Assembly (NCBI RefSeq): GCF_019393635.1
Contig: NC_057867.1
Span: 3,218,889-3,282,888, forward strand
DNA length: 64,000 nt
Direction of reading: 5' to 3'
Origin: Dromiciops gliroides
Lineage: Eukaryota; Chordata; Mammalia; Microbiotheria; Microbiotheriidae
In this document: positions 49,101 through 60,334 of the stretch, in pieces
Position numbering within the stretch: position 1 is the stretch's first letter
Layout of the letters: each line of letters begins with the position of its first letter
Position numbers and translations under genes: made by a program
Notes under the pieces: model-generated
Told to the model about the DNA's origin: nothing
Databases searched by the model: none
The model's input: the letters and a program-made list of their open reading frames with translations, nothing else

Positions 49101-50377
49101 TCCATCCTGGAGGGCCTAGATTCCATGAGGGGTAAGGGAAGGGGGAAAGGAGGAGTCAAGAAAAGGAGAGGAGGGGAAACCGAGGTACGAAAAGGGCCAG
49201 ACTCACTTTGATGGCCTTCCCACCACAGGATGAAATCTTGGAGCTGCTGTGGTATAACCACCATGGATTTTAGTACATTCCTGGCACAGCCAGGGTGCAG
49301 CCTTGGGAGACATGTCTGGCAGAAGCCGGTAAGCTTGACCTCTGAGCTCCCATTTTGCTAGACCCCTTGTCCAGAACTCGGCCTAGTGAGGTCTCCCTTG
49401 CCCCTTCCTTGCTCTGTCGCAATGTTCCAGGTGCTTTTGGATAGGAGGCAGACACATTTCCTTGGCATTCAACTGGGTGCCCTGAGCTTCATAAGCTACT
49501 AGGTAACCAAGCGAGTTTGGAGACCTCATCATTTTGTTATGTCGCCCTCAGCAATTGGTCTCCTGCCGCCGTGATTGGCACCAGACAGCCTCTGTAGTGG
49601 TGGTGACCGTGTATGGCCAGAGGCCACTACCCACACTCAGCTGGGTCAAGGCCAGTCAGACCAAGGTGAGTGAACTGCTGGTTCTGGGGAGCACAGAGCA
49701 AACTGACATGTTTGGGTCAGGCACGGACTGGCTCTGGGACCGAGAGAGGGCCATACCCCTCACCTGCCTTTGTGTTCCTAACCTGGAAAACTGTTCCCTT
49801 TCAGCTTCACATCCACATCTCTTTTGACGGCAGTCGGGTTTTCCAAGAACAAATGGAACTCTGGGGGGTGAGTGCAGTTGGGCAAGTGGGCTTGGGGGAG
49901 TGCTATGGAAGGGTCACACTGGAAGATCTCTGAGGTTGGGGCCACCATTGAAGCTTTGAGTAGGAAGGTCAAAGAGGCTTTCTCTCCACCTGCTTTGATT
50001 TCTTCTTCTCCTCTATCTTCCTTTCTCCCTGTTCATCCCTTCATACTGACTTCTGTGTAACTTCTTGTCTCTTGTACGTAGCCTTCTCTCTCTTTCCTTG
50101 TCCCCACCTCTCATCTCCTCCCAAGTTCTTTTCTCTTCCCCAGGTCATAACTGTGGAGCAGAGTTTTGTCTCCCTCATGCCATCCCGGGCCGAGATCTCC
50201 CTGAGCAAGGCCAACCCAGGCCCTTGGGCCCAGTTGGAGCAGCCAGGCCAAGGGATGCCAGCTGAGAAGGTGGGGGAGGACACTGAGCCAGAGATGATGG
50301 GAAAGGAGCCTGAGGAGGATTCAGATGATGATTTGAGCTGGACAGAGGACGAGGAGGAAGAGGCCGAGGGAGAGTGA
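46163..50377 (+). CDS. ITGB1BP2: Melusin, integrin beta-1 binding protein 2
   Basis: Eleven coding exons join in frame to 1047 nt, 348 residues (human 347). Exons: from ATG 46163 to 46226, 46450-46499, 46581-46637, 46725-46855, 47713-47816, 48892-48950, 49061-49131, 49229-49328, 49552-49665, 49805-49867, 50144 to stop 50377. All GT-AG. Melusin is a striated-muscle CHORD/CS protein that binds the integrin beta-1 tail and HSP90 and protects heart muscle under load. Visible: CHORD1 (about 5-64, C...C...[18 protein letters not shown]), CHORD2 (about 147-210, with [18 protein letters not shown]), CS domain (about 216-305, [13 protein letters not shown]...LHIHISFDG), and an acidic C-terminal tail ([18 protein letters not shown]) seen as a calcium-binding region in the family. 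The linker between the CHORDs is the most diverged part. Confidence 0.96.
47160..47570. mobile_element. MIR fragments and a SINE in ITGB1BP2 intron 4
   Basis: About 47165-47295 is an antisense MIR (TTTAATCCTCACAGCAACTAAGG). About 47300-47405 is a sense MIR (GGTTCAAGTTCTACCACTAAC). A sense marsupial SINE follows (about 47415-47562), flanked by AAAATGTGAATAA and AAAATGTGGATAA, a duplication with one change. Confidence 0.82.
47820..48850 (-). repeat. L2 LINE, antisense, filling ITGB1BP2 intron 5
   Basis: The intron between exons 47713-47816 and 48892-48950 is almost entirely an antisense L2 from its 3' end (ACATTTGTTAGGTGTCTCCTC) through GGTTATGAAGGGCTTTAAAAGCC, GTGATATGTCAGACTTGTGC, to AGTTGAAGATGTCTGTGG near 48800. 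The splice donor lies at its very edge. Confidence 0.7.
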
Positions 50378-50705
50378 CCACTAGATAGGTATTTTCGCAG
50401 AATCTTAGAGGTTCCCCATGGATTTTGGAGTCAGGCGTGGTCAGTTGCATGCTGTTATTGGCTACTGGGTTGTAGGCCAGGGAGGAAAACATAAGAAGGG
50501 GCCTTCCCATGCTGTTACTTCTGCTCAAATGAATTTCATGGGCCTCAGATCACAAGGTATCATTGTTTTGCTCTCTCCTTAGTCCAAGAACAACATATGG
50601 AGCCTTGGTTCCCTCTCTCAGTACCTGGTCATGGCTTTCTCTGCCTCCCTACCCTTCCAACAAGCAACAGCAGTAACCAAATAAAAACCAACAAACCCAC
50701 ACAAC
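50378..50705 (+). terminator. ITGB1BP2: ITGB1BP2 3'UTR and poly(A) signal
   Basis: About 300 nt of 3'UTR; AATAAA at 50680-50685, followed by CTTGGTCTTTG. Cleavage is near 50700. Confidence 0.75.
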
Positions 50706-52215
50706 TATCCCTTGGTCTTTGACATAAATCTTGAATATGTTTACTATAAGCCATGTGCCCAAACCTCTTCTAGCCTAGGTGGGGAGGGGGGAATCAGGAA
50801 TATAAGAGAAACATGAGACAAGGGAGCTCTCCCCCACTTGTGGTGACCAGAGGCAAAACAACAGCAGATATTCCCCGGAAAGTAGATAGACCAGTGCTAA
50901 AATGGCTGCTACAGCCATTAGGGCTGAGAGGAGAGAGAGCACTTAACGTGGGCTTTATTGACAAGGACTTGGGGCCCTGGATCCAGGCCTCTCCTGCTTC
51001 TGCATCCCTGTAAAGGTTGAATGAACACAGGGGAGAAATGCTGGCGTAGCCTTTATCTGACTCTGGAGTCAGAAACCAAGTATTTGGGACAAGACTCCAT
51101 CTCCAGCAAACACACGTCTACTTCTCTATGACCCTGGCCCAGGAGAAGGGAGACTCTTTGAGGAACTTCAGGGACTTAGCCTAGTTCAGTGCCTGCCTCT
51201 TATTGGGTGCTTGGTGGATTGGAGTAAATTGAGGTGTATCATTCATACAGTCTTGATCTGGTAGTCCTGGGGTCAGATTTTCTCCTTGAGTTGGGATGGC
51301 AGAAAATCTGACAAACCACGTTGGAGAAATGACCGAACGTTCCCATGCTACAAGTGCAAGGGCTCAAGGGTTGTGACAGCAGGGGAAGACTGGCCTTGCT
51401 TGCAGCTGGGACTGGGCTTCGGACCCAGTACTATAAGTGCCTCATTCTGAGGCCTGTTGAGTTCTTCCATAGTTGCCTCCCCTCTCAGGCTGCTGGGAAG
51501 GGAGAATAGTGGTGATAGGTGTTGAAGGGTTACCAGGTGCTGGATATGTCTTGTCATTTAGTCCCTACACCCACCTTGAAGATCAATGTTAAAGGTATTC
51601 TTCCAGTTTTCATCAGTGAGGCTGAAATAGTGAGGTGACTTGCCCATGGCCATGGGGCATGGTCTGCATGGGAAGGTATGCACAGGAGATGGGATGGACA
51701 GCAAGGCTGGGGGATGGAAGCTCAATGCTGACTTACTAGTAGGGCTGCCCTGCTGTCAGTTTTGGATGGTTCGAGGCCTCACAGGCTCTCCAGGGTGGAA
51801 AGGTAGATTTGGTTGATCAACGACTCCAGTACCATTCCTGCTTTTTGCCCTGGTTTGGCTCACTCACGAGCTGAATCTATTATGGCCTTTCCAAACTTCC
51901 ACAGCTGCTCCTTCCCCATGCTATCCCTCCACAAGTAAGGAAAAATGGCAGGAAAGGGCAATACCTCAGGTACATTCCTAAGTATAGTATAGAGGCGATT
52001 GTGATGGGTTCAAAGAGAGATCCTGGAGACATCTGCCCCTTCTCTCCCCACCTACTTTAGGTCCATGAGCAGCCATTTCTGTCTTCACTTCAAAGGGAGT
52101 GGCCGGACTGAGAGATTGGTCTCAAACAAGTCAAAGATGGGGGAGGCCTGATCAGCAACAGTCCTTCCAAAAAGGGTTTGAGTGAGCTAGGGGCCTGTGG
52201 GACGTTGGGTTACAT
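50706..52215. other. Intergenic DNA downstream of ITGB1BP2
   Basis: Mostly unique-looking. A MIR-like stretch lies about 51500-51660 (GGTGCTGGATATGTCTTGTC ... GTGACTTGCCCATGG). No exon or RNA gene supported. Confidence 0.45.
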
Positions 52216-52219
52216 TCAG

Positions 52220-52224
<5 letters not shown>

Positions 52225-52285
<61 letters not shown>

Positions 52286-52412
52286 CAGTTGGGGTTAAGT
52301 GACTTGCCCAAGGTCACACAGCTAGTAAGTGTCAAGTGTCAGGTCGGATTTGAACTCAGGTCCTCCTGATTCCAGGGCCAGTGCTCTATCCACTGAGCCA
52401 CCTAGCTGCCCC
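52225..52412 (-). mobile_element. SINE with (TG)n in place of its tail
   Basis: About 29 pure TG units (52225-52282) run straight into the 3' side of an antisense SINE (TGAGGCAGTTGGGGTTAAG ... CCACCTAGCTGCCCC, to 52412). On the SINE strand the tail is therefore (CA)n. Confidence 0.92.
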
Positions 52413-53950
52413 TCAGCTTATTTTTAGTAAAAGGTTTCAGGAGGCCCTCTTTTAGCCTAACATGCTCACACAGGCCCTGAAAATTATTGCCTTAAAATTC
52501 TCCACAACTTGGCATGATTCCTGGGCCCTTAAAACTAGGGACGTCTTTCTTACCTGCCCCGAAACTGCACTTCCATCCACCAAGCTGGGAGTTTTCTTCA
52601 GTTTCCTGTGTGGGGCGGGGTGGCCAACTGAGGGCTTCAGATCCGGACTAGGAGTGAGGCTCTCGTTCTAGGCAGAGGCTGGCTGGCTGGCGTCATTAGG
52701 CACAGACTTCCTGTTTTCGTTTCTATGCGTGGGAGTGGAGGTGTGGGGGAGGGAGCACCCGGGAGCAGGCAGGGATTGGATGGGTGTGCAGGATGTGGTC
52801 GTTCCATTCTTTTCAGAAGAAAAGCTAGCTAGCTGAGCATTTGACCTTAGAGAAAAGCAGTCTTAACTTGGTGAAAATCCTCGGGTGCCCTGCCGGGGTT
52901 TGAGACAGAATTGTTGAGACGAATGAGTTCACAAAAAGTTTTCCAACTGCCCCCTGTGAGCAGCCGGGCAGATTAGGGGACAGCTTCCCTGCCTGCCAAG
53001 AGGAGGGGCTGGGTGGGTAGGTGGGGGGTTGGTCTTGGGATTTAGTTACAGTGGCCCTTGGACAAGTGATCAGACAACCCCTCCTCCTCCAGTCTCCCCA
53101 AGTACTGGCTGGCCAAACTACAGAAGGCTGAGTTTCTGGGCTTCCGAATCCTAGGTAGGTAGGCGTTACTAATGGGAAGTGGCTGCAAGAAGCCCGTGGA
53201 CCTGCTTGAAAACAGGCGGGCTAGAATGGAGACGATGCCTGAGTCTGGCTCGGCGCTCCCAGGCCCCTGAGCTTCAAAGATTCCAGGGAGTGGCTTTGTT
53301 TCTAATGTCGGCCAGCCGGCCGGCAGACTCGGGAGAGCTCAGACCTTGGGCTGAAATCCTTTAGGAAGAATTTTATTGTGATCGTTTGCAGTCTGGGCCT
53401 GATTCCGTAGGGCCACAGATCTTCGCTTTGGCTAGGTCCTCTTTCCCTCCCCTCTCTTCCTCCGCCAATTCTGGCGGCTGGAAGACCTCCCTCTGGGAAT
53501 CTTTGAGTGCTGGAGTTGGCCGATTGAATAGCACGAAATGGAAAGTTGTGTCAATTTAAAAGGTTCAAGATCGGGCAGGGAGGCCTGACTAGGCAGCCCT
53601 CGTTGGGAAAGGCTCCGAGGATTTGGGGCAGCCCCCAAAGAAGCTCATGAGCTGCTCTCGCTTTGTCCGGAGTGAAAAGTCTCTGACTGGGACAGCTTTG
53701 GGGGTGGGGTGGGAGGCGCTGATATGCCCAATGGCATCCCCTTTCCAAAACCCGACCGCTAGTGCATGGACTCTTTGCAACACGTTAGCAAACTGTCTAT
53801 GCCCCGGAGCCTCCACGCTATCTGAAGGCCCGAGAGAAACCTAGCCGGTGGTGGTTAGGTGGCCGTCCACCTTGGGGTCGCGATCAGACATTACGCGGTC
53901 ATTCCGAGGGGAAGTTCTCACTGAGGTCGCCGTAACTACCATCCCCCAGA
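52413..53950. other. Upstream of the third CpG island
   Basis: Unique, moderately GC-rich DNA. The gradual rise in CpG from about 53300 suggests the shoulder of the island. I see no conserved protein. Confidence 0.45.
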
Positions 53951-54720
53951 GAGTGCCCAAGATGCCGGTCTCCCAGGACTCCCGAGAGCTGGAGTCCTTA
54001 ACGCAGGCCTGCTGGGCTAAGAAGCCTCCGGCTCCAGCCCCGCTAGTCAGTTTCAGAGAGTACACTCGCGAGCCCCGGGGCCCAGCGGGGGGTGGGGCCA
54101 GCCAGGGCGGGGCGGGGTGCGACACCCCCCCCCTCCCCACGAGCTTTCCCAGGAGGTCACGGGGCCGCGGCTACGGGGAGGAGCCTTTAGGAGTTCCCGG
54201 ATGTGCAGTGGGGGCGGCGGGCCGGCTGAGCCTGGGAAGTGGCCGCGAGGAGTCAGGCGGCGGCGGCGGCCGGCGGGCCACGGGCCACGGGCCACGGTGA
54301 GAGGCCGCGGGGGAGGCCGGGCCCCCGACCGAGGCGGCTCGGGGAGCGGGGGCCTGCGCTGCGCCGCACGTGGGGGGCCAGCCTAGACGGCGCTGGAGGG
54401 TGGGACGCGACGCGAAGGGACGCGAGGGGCCGGGACGCCCGGGGGCCGCCTTCGTCCGGCTCCCGGCCGCTGGGCTTGGCTGTCCCCCTCGGCTCCCCTT
54501 CCCGTCCACCCTCTGTGCCGCCGTCGACCCCGGGCGGAAGCCTGGCTGGGAGGCGCCCGCCGCGCCCGCGGGATGCCAAGGCCGATGCCTTGGGTTCCAC
54601 TCGTTTGACATTTGTTCCTCCGGTGGGGGGGTGCGTGGGGGGGGGGGGAGTAACGGTGTTTGCCAGTGGCCAGGGCGGGTCCAGGCTGGGGGGGGGGCGG
54701 AGCTGCTGGATCCGCTTTAC
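53950..54720 (+). promoter_or_regulatory. CpG island, candidate promoter and exon 1 of the RHOG-like gene
   Basis: Very CpG-dense between about 54050 and 54580. Overlapping Sp1-type GC boxes (GGGCGGGGCGGGG, 54105-54117) lie upstream of a strong donor, CCACG|GTGAGA, that would end an exon at 54296. No TATA box. On the plus strand the only complete gene within 10 kb downstream is the RHOG-like CDS, whose acceptor lies at 62832, giving an 8.5-kb intron. The link is inference; the island could serve an unseen transcript instead. Confidence 0.55.
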
Positions 54721-55199
54721 GAAAATGGTGGTTCCGGAGCCATCCTGCCCGATCCTCGGCCTTGGGAGGGAGGAAAGAGTTGGTGTGTGTTTTCGGGTAC
54801 CGAGGAGAGCAATCCTAACAAACAGGGGGCCAGCCGATTGTATGTAAAGCCTCTCTCTGGGTGCCAAGATGGTGCTGGCTTGCTTAGAAGAAATAAGGGA
54901 TTCCGGTCTGCTAAGAGTTGGAGGCAGCTCTCCAGTCCCGGAATGAGGGGCTCCCCTAATAAGATGTGCCCAGGAACTAAAGGGTTATTAAGGGTTGAAC
55001 TACGGGCCAAGGAGCTGGGGCTACAGATAGAAAAGTGAAACCACCTTTCTTCTTCAGAGATAGGGTGAGGAGAGGTCTGGAAACCCTCACGTGGGAAGCT
55101 TAGCCTTGAACTGAACCAGGGAGCCAGAGCTGAGGAAGGGGAGAAACCATCCCAGGCATGAGGGCGGAGCAAAAGGCCCGGGGGAGTAGACGGCACCTT

Positions 55200-56110
55200 C
55201 ACGGAGTGGAGGAGAGCAAGAGAAGCGAAGGGAAGGCACTTGGAAGTCTGCAAAGAGAACTCGGGCTCCACACGTTGTTGTTGCAAGGCTCTAAATGCCA
55301 AACCGAGGAGCTCGTTTTTTATTTTAGAGCAAGAGGGAGCCCCTGAAGCTTCTTGAGCCGGAGAATGACAGGCTCCAAGCTCTGCTTAAGGAAGATCATT
55401 TTGGCAGCTGATTGGAGGGAGAGAGCCGAGAGCCGGAAGCCAGTCAGAACTGGCTTTTGCTTTCAGCTCTGGTGAGAGGTGGGGGAGGGACTCTAGGATT
55501 AAAGTGGTGGCTAAGGCAGGAGCTAGAATGGGACAGATGTTATGGAGGTAGAGACATCAAGACTTGGCTACTGGGTTCTATTTAGAACAAGAGTTGGCAG
55601 ACAGAATAGGCCAGAGGACTAGAAAAAGGGACTCAGCTATGGCTGGGTGTTTACCATGGGGCGTATCCCTTTGGGAATTTCTGTCCTCCTACTGGCCCAT
55701 AGCCCATCAGTTGCCAGATCTTCCTAGTTCTTCCCCTTTGTACACTGGACGTGACCTCCCTAGCTCAGGGCCTCAGCAGTTACTTTTCCTATGGACTATG
55801 TTGCAGTAGGCTCCAGGATTCCCTCCTCCCAGTCTCTCCTCACTTTAGTGCAACTTTCACTTAGCTGCCAAATGATCTTCCTGAAGTACAGGTTTAACCA
55901 TGTCACTCCCCTGCTCATGAATTTTCAGGGGCTCCCTCTTGTCTTTTAAAGCCTTTACCACTTGGCTCAAGTTGACCTTGCCTAACTTGTTTGAGGGCCC
56001 TCTCCATCATAACACTACATTTCAGCCACGTGGGCCTACTCGGTGTTCTTTGAATTTAGCAGGAGATCTCCCCTAGCCATAAGCTTGCACAGGTTCCTGA
56101 AATGCTAAAT
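55200..56110. repeat. L2 LINE fragments, both orientations
   Basis: About 55200-55570 is antisense L2 (AAGGCTCTAAATGCCAAACCG, CTCTGCTTAAGGAAGATCATTTTGG). About 55835-56100 is sense L2 (GCCAAATGATCTTCCTGAAG, TAACCATGTCACTCCCCTGC, TTTCAGCCACGTGGGCC). Confidence 0.65.
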
Positions 56111-56253
56111 GCTAAAGTCCAGCTTTTCACTAATTCTGGCTCAAGGATTGCCCCTCTGGGAAGCATTTCTCCTCATTGGTGTACTTTGCCTCAAGTAAAT
56201 TCTCCCAAGGAACTGGGCTCCTTATCAGCTGTTCTCTGTATCCCACAGAAAAG

Positions 56254-56403
56254 TGGCAACTTCTTTTTTCTTTCTTTCTTTTCTTTTGCGGGGCAATGAG
56301 GGTTAAGTGTCTGAGGTCAAATTTGAACTCTGGTCCTCCTGAATCCAGGACCTGTGCTTTATCCACTGCGCCACCTAGCCGCCCCCAAGAATGGCAACTT
56401 CTT
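56254..56403 (-). mobile_element. SINE with TSD
   Basis: Antisense SINE (about 56266-56391), internally shortened (the GTGACTTGCCCAGGG block is missing), between perfect 12-bp repeats TGGCAACTTCTT at 56254-56265 and 56392-56403. Confidence 0.9.
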
Positions 56404-56757
56404 GAGGTCATCGGAGTCTGGTTTTCCAAGTCTGTAGAACATGGCATCCTACCTTGTAGGTGCTGAATCAACATTTGCTAGCCTGAATGCACTTGGTTGA
56501 GGGGCTCCAAGTCACCTGACATTATCATAACCATAGGAACTCATCCCATAAGGCAGATCAGATTTATTGATTAAGCACCAGTCTTAGGTCACACCCTTTG
56601 CTAAGCCCTGGTGATACAAAAGAGGCTCTGCCCTCACTTTGCTCCCAGTCTAGTGGGAGGAGGGGAGAAACAACCCATCAACAACCCTACAAACAGACTG
56701 TGGGCAGGATGAATGGGAGAGCATCTCAGAGGGCAGGCACTAGCAAGGAGGAGGATC

Positions 56758-56943
56758 AGGAAAGGCTTCTTTGTGGGTTTTTTGTTTGTTTTTGCAGGGC
56801 CATGAGGGTTAAGTGACTTGCCCAGGGTCACACAGCTAGTAAGAGTCAAGTGTCTGAGGCTGAATTTGAACTCAGGGCCTCCTGAATTCAGGGCCGGTGC
56901 TTTATCCACTACACCACCTAGCTGCCCCCAGGAAAGGCTTCTT
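56758..56943 (-). mobile_element. SINE inserted in L2, perfect 14-bp TSD
   Basis: Antisense SINE (56772-56929) between AGGAAAGGCTTCTT at 56758-56771 and 56930-56943. The host is the antisense L2. Confidence 0.95.
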
Positions 56944-57330
56944 ACAGAAGGAATAATCTGAACTGAGACTTGAAGGAAGCCAGGAGACTTCCTGGGGGTG
57001 AGGAGGAAGAACTTTGCAGGCATGGGGGACAGCCAGAGAAAATGGTTGAAGTCAGGAACTGCCAGGAAGTCAGTGTCACTAGATCCAAGAATATGTGTCA
57101 GGGAGTAAGGCGTAGGAAGACTGGAAAGGATGGGTAGATAGGGTAGGTTGTGAAGGGCTTTGAATGCCAAGCAGAGGATTTCATAGCTGATCCTGAATGT
57201 GATAGGGATCCACTGGAGTTTAGAGAGAGAGAGAGGAGAGATGGTCAGACCTGTTTGTTAGGAAATTCACTTTAGTGGTGGAATGGAGAATGGATTGGAG
57301 AGGGGAGAGATTTGAGGCAGGCAGCCCCCC

Positions 57331-57512
57331 AGCACCTTTTTGGTTTTTGTTTTGTTTTTGTGGGGCATTGAGGGTTAAGTGACTTGTCCGAGGTCATACA
57401 GCCAGGAAGTGTCAAGTATCTGAGGCTGGATTTGAACTCAGTTCCTCCTGAATCCAGGGCCAGTGCTTTATCTACTGTGCCACCTAGCTGTGCCCCCCCC
57501 CCAGCACCTTTT
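57331..57512 (-). mobile_element. SINE inserted in L2, second
   Basis: Antisense SINE (about 57341-57500) between AGCACCTTTT at 57331-57340 and 57503-57512. Same L2 host as the copy at 56.8 kb. Confidence 0.92.
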
Positions 57513-58038
57513 GCAATAGTCCAGGAGTGAGGCCTGCCTCAGAGGGGTGCCAATGTCAGAGGAGAGATAGCCAACTGTATATGAGAGATGTTGTGATGGC
57601 AAAAGTCAATGGGGCTTGACAACAGATTGAAGGGGTGGGGGGAGGAAGAGTGAGGAGTCCATGATGCCGACAAGATTGGGAGCAAGGGGAGGAAGTGAAG
57701 ATGATGAGCTGAGTGTAGCATATCCACTTTGATAATGGCCAGTGGGTAGTTGGAGACTTGATACTCAGGAGAGTTTGGGACTGGATATATCATCAGCTTA
57801 GAGATGATTGTTAAATCTATGGGAACTGATGAGAGAAAGAGAAGAGAAGAGAAGAGAAGAGGGCCTAGGATAGAGCTTGGGGGGATTCACACCCAGCTGC
57901 TGCAGCCTGTATGAAGATCTAGCAAAAGCAATGGAGAAGGGGCAGTCAGACAGATGAGGAGATGGATCTGTCACACAGACCTAGAAAGATCACATCCAGG
58001 AGAGCATGAGCAACAGTGTCAACCACCACACTTAGGTC

Positions 58039-58468
58039 AAGAAGGATGATGATGGGGGCAGCTAGATGGTGCAGTGGATAGAGCACCAGCTCTGGAGTCA
58101 GGAATACTTGAGTTCAAATCCAGCCTCAGACAATTACTAACTGTCTCAGTTCCTTCTGTAAGAAGCCTTTCCTGGGGGCAGCTAGGTGGTGTAGTGGATA
58201 AAGCACCGGGCCCTGAATTCAGGAGGACCTGGGTTCAAATCCTGCCTCAGACACTTGACTCTTACTAGCTGTGTGACCCTGGGCAAGTCACTTAACCCTC
58301 ATGGCCCTGCAAAACAAACAAACAAAAAACCCACAAAGAAGCCTTTCCTGATCCTCCTCCCTGCTAGTGCCTGCCCTAATAAACAATTACTAGCTGTGTG
58401 ACCCTAGGCAAGTCACTTAACCCCAATTGCCTCACCAAAAAAAAAAAAAAAAAAGAAGGATGATGATG
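58039..58468 (+). mobile_element. SINE split by an inverted local copy
   Basis: The outer sense SINE has its own 16-bp TSD (AAGAAGGATGATGATG at 58039-58054 and 58453-58468). It is cut after CAGACAATTACTA (58139) and resumes at TAGCTGTGTGACC (about 58391). The interior 58143-58377 is a reverse-complement copy of 56730-56969 including its SINE and that SINE's TSD, and is itself bracketed by ACAATTACTA at 58130-58139 and 58383-58392. Confidence 0.9.
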
Positions 58469-58734
58469 ATGGAGAAAAGCCTGGTCCATTTAGCAGCTGA
58501 GAGAGAGCACTGGTGATTTTTGCAGTTGGAGTTGAATGATTGAGGCTGGAGGCCGGCCTGGAGAAGGTTTGGAAAAGATTGAGAGGAAACGAGAGACATT
58601 GATTGTAGACTGCCTTCTCAGGGAGTTGTTGGGGCTTCTCCAGAATTTGACTTTGCCCACGGGCATCTCCATTCCCTTACTACCCTGGCCAGATTCCCTC
58701 TTTAAGAAGCATTTGGCTCAATTTTAAAGTTTTT

Positions 58735-58831
58735 GGGGGCAGCTAGGTGGCACGGTGGTTAGAGCACTAGCCCTGGATTCAGGAGGACCTGAGTTCAAAT
58801 CCGGCCTGGGCAAGTCACTTAACCCCAATTG

Positions 58832-58863
<32 letters not shown>
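58735..58863 (+). mobile_element. SINE with (CA)n tail
   Basis: Sense SINE missing an internal block (jumps from AATCCGGCC to TGGGCAAGTC). The tail is about 15 CA units (58833-58862), then AAACAACAACAA. Flanks TTAAAGTTTT on both sides suggest the TSD. Confidence 0.88.
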
Positions 58864-58865
<2 letters not shown>

Positions 58866-58874
58866 CAACAACAA

Positions 58875-59455
58875 CCCCCCCTCCAAAATGTTAAAGTTTT
58901 GGGTTCCAAATTCTATCCCTACAGCCCTCTCTCCCCTCCACCTTCCTGAAATGGCAAGCAATCAGATCTAAGTTATATAAGTGCTGTCATGTAAAACATT
59001 TCCATATTAGTCATTTTGTATAAGAATGGAATAAAAGACAAAAACGAAAGAAAGACAGTGAAGAATAGCAGGCTTCCGTCTGTTCCATCAATATCAGGTC
59101 TTCCTTTGGAGGTGGATAGTATGTTTCATCCATAGTCCTTTGGGATTGACTTGGATCATTGTATTGTTATGAATAGTCAGGTTATTCCCAGTTCTTCATC
59201 AAACAATATTGCCATCTCTGTGTACAATGCTCTCTTGGTTCTGCTCTCTTCGCTATGCATCAGTTCATACAAGTCTTTCCAGGCCTTTCTGAAGTCATCC
59301 TGCTTGTCGTTTCTTATAGCACAGTAATATTCCAGCACTGTCATATACCAGACTTTGTTCAGCCTTTCCCCAATTAACGGGCATTCCTTCGATTTCCAAT
59401 TCTTAGCCACCACAAAAAGCTGCTTTTCCTTTTGATACATTCATGGGCAGGATGG
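58875..59455 (-). repeat. L1 LINE 3' end (ORF2 C-terminus and 3'UTR)
   Basis: On the minus strand an 87-codon open stretch (59440 to 59177) reads as the L1 ORF2 C-terminus, with the hallmark WYMTVLEYYCAIRNDK (L1 consensus WYIYTMEYYSAIK). The rest, towards 58880, is 3'UTR. 5'-truncated, as usual for L1. Open reading across this piece suggests a moderate rather than ancient age. Confidence 0.88.
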
Positions 59456-59657
59456 TACAAAGTAGCCTTGGATGAGAGAAGCTGGGGCAGGAATTTTCCC
59501 TTAGGTTGTATTGAGGGACATGGTGGAAAGATGATACTGTTTGGTTGTTCTTTGAGATGGCTTTTGTGACAAAGGCCAGCCCGCTTCTCTGGGCTACCTC
59601 AGTTTCCTCCTCTGTAAAATGAGGAGGTAGGGTGGGGGTGGATTAGATGACCTCTGA

Positions 59658-59837
59658 GGTCCCTTCCACTTTTTTTTTTTTTTTTGCAGGGCAATGGGGG
59701 TTAAGTGACTTGCCCAGGGTCACACAGCTAGTAAGTGTCAAGTGTCTGAAACCGGATTTGAACTCAGGTACTCCTGAATCCAGGGCTGGTGCTTTATCCA
59801 CTGGGCTACCTAGCCGCCCCCGGTCCCTTCCACTTTT
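59658..59837 (-). mobile_element. SINE with perfect 16-bp TSD inside a MIR
   Basis: Antisense SINE (59674-59821) between GGTCCCTTCCACTTTT at 59658-59673 and 59822-59837. It split an older MIR (CAGTTTCCTCCTCTGTAAAATG before it). Confidence 0.95.
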
Positions 59838-60334
59838 AAGTCTGTGTCTGTGGTCCTAGGAACTCAGCCATTCATGGAGGAATGGTAAGTCTCCAGTTAG
59901 GCAAATTCCTGACATTTAGGTATAGGTTGAGCCCTCTGCCTTAGTTTAGGCCAAAATTGAGCTGGCTGAAAAATGTTTGGACAAGGAAAGAAGCTTAATA
60001 CAGCTGGACCCTTTTCTTCCCAACTGTTCTTTCCCAAGGCACTGTCTTTATCTGATGCCTTTAATCCATGCGATGCCTTTGAACTATGGATTCCATAGAG
60101 GTGTTCCCACTTGTGGAAGGTGTCCGGAGGGCTAGACTATTCTCTTAGTTTAAATGGGTGATAGTTGGTCCAGGCAGATCCAGACTCAGAGCCCCTTAAA
60201 TTGGGTGCAAGCAGAAGACCCCCACCAAACCACATATAAAATATTTGAAAACGTGTTTAGAAAATAGATGTTTTTCTATGAATGCTTTCCTCAGTTATGC
60301 AGATGAACTACAGGCCTGGGCTTCATGTAACATT

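Larger units (their letters stand above)
56580..58030 (-). repeat. L2 LINE, antisense, broken up by two SINEs
   Basis: Landmarks of antisense L2: GGAAAGGCTTCTTACAGAAGG, GTTGTGAAGGGCTTTGAATGCC, TGGTCAGACCTGTTTGTTAGG, TTGCAATAGTCCAGGAGTGAGG, GAGATGATTGTTAAATCTATGG. A (GAGAA)n tract at about 57836-57860 lies inside it. It covers about 1.1 kb once the SINEs are set aside. Confidence 0.72.

Noticed and set aside
53848-54870. Several 150-220-codon open frames around the third CpG island
   Set aside because: Overlapping frames on both strands with no recognisable domain; GC-driven.
59177-59440. 87-residue open frame as a host gene
   Set aside because: It is the C-terminal end of L1 ORF2, 5'-truncated.
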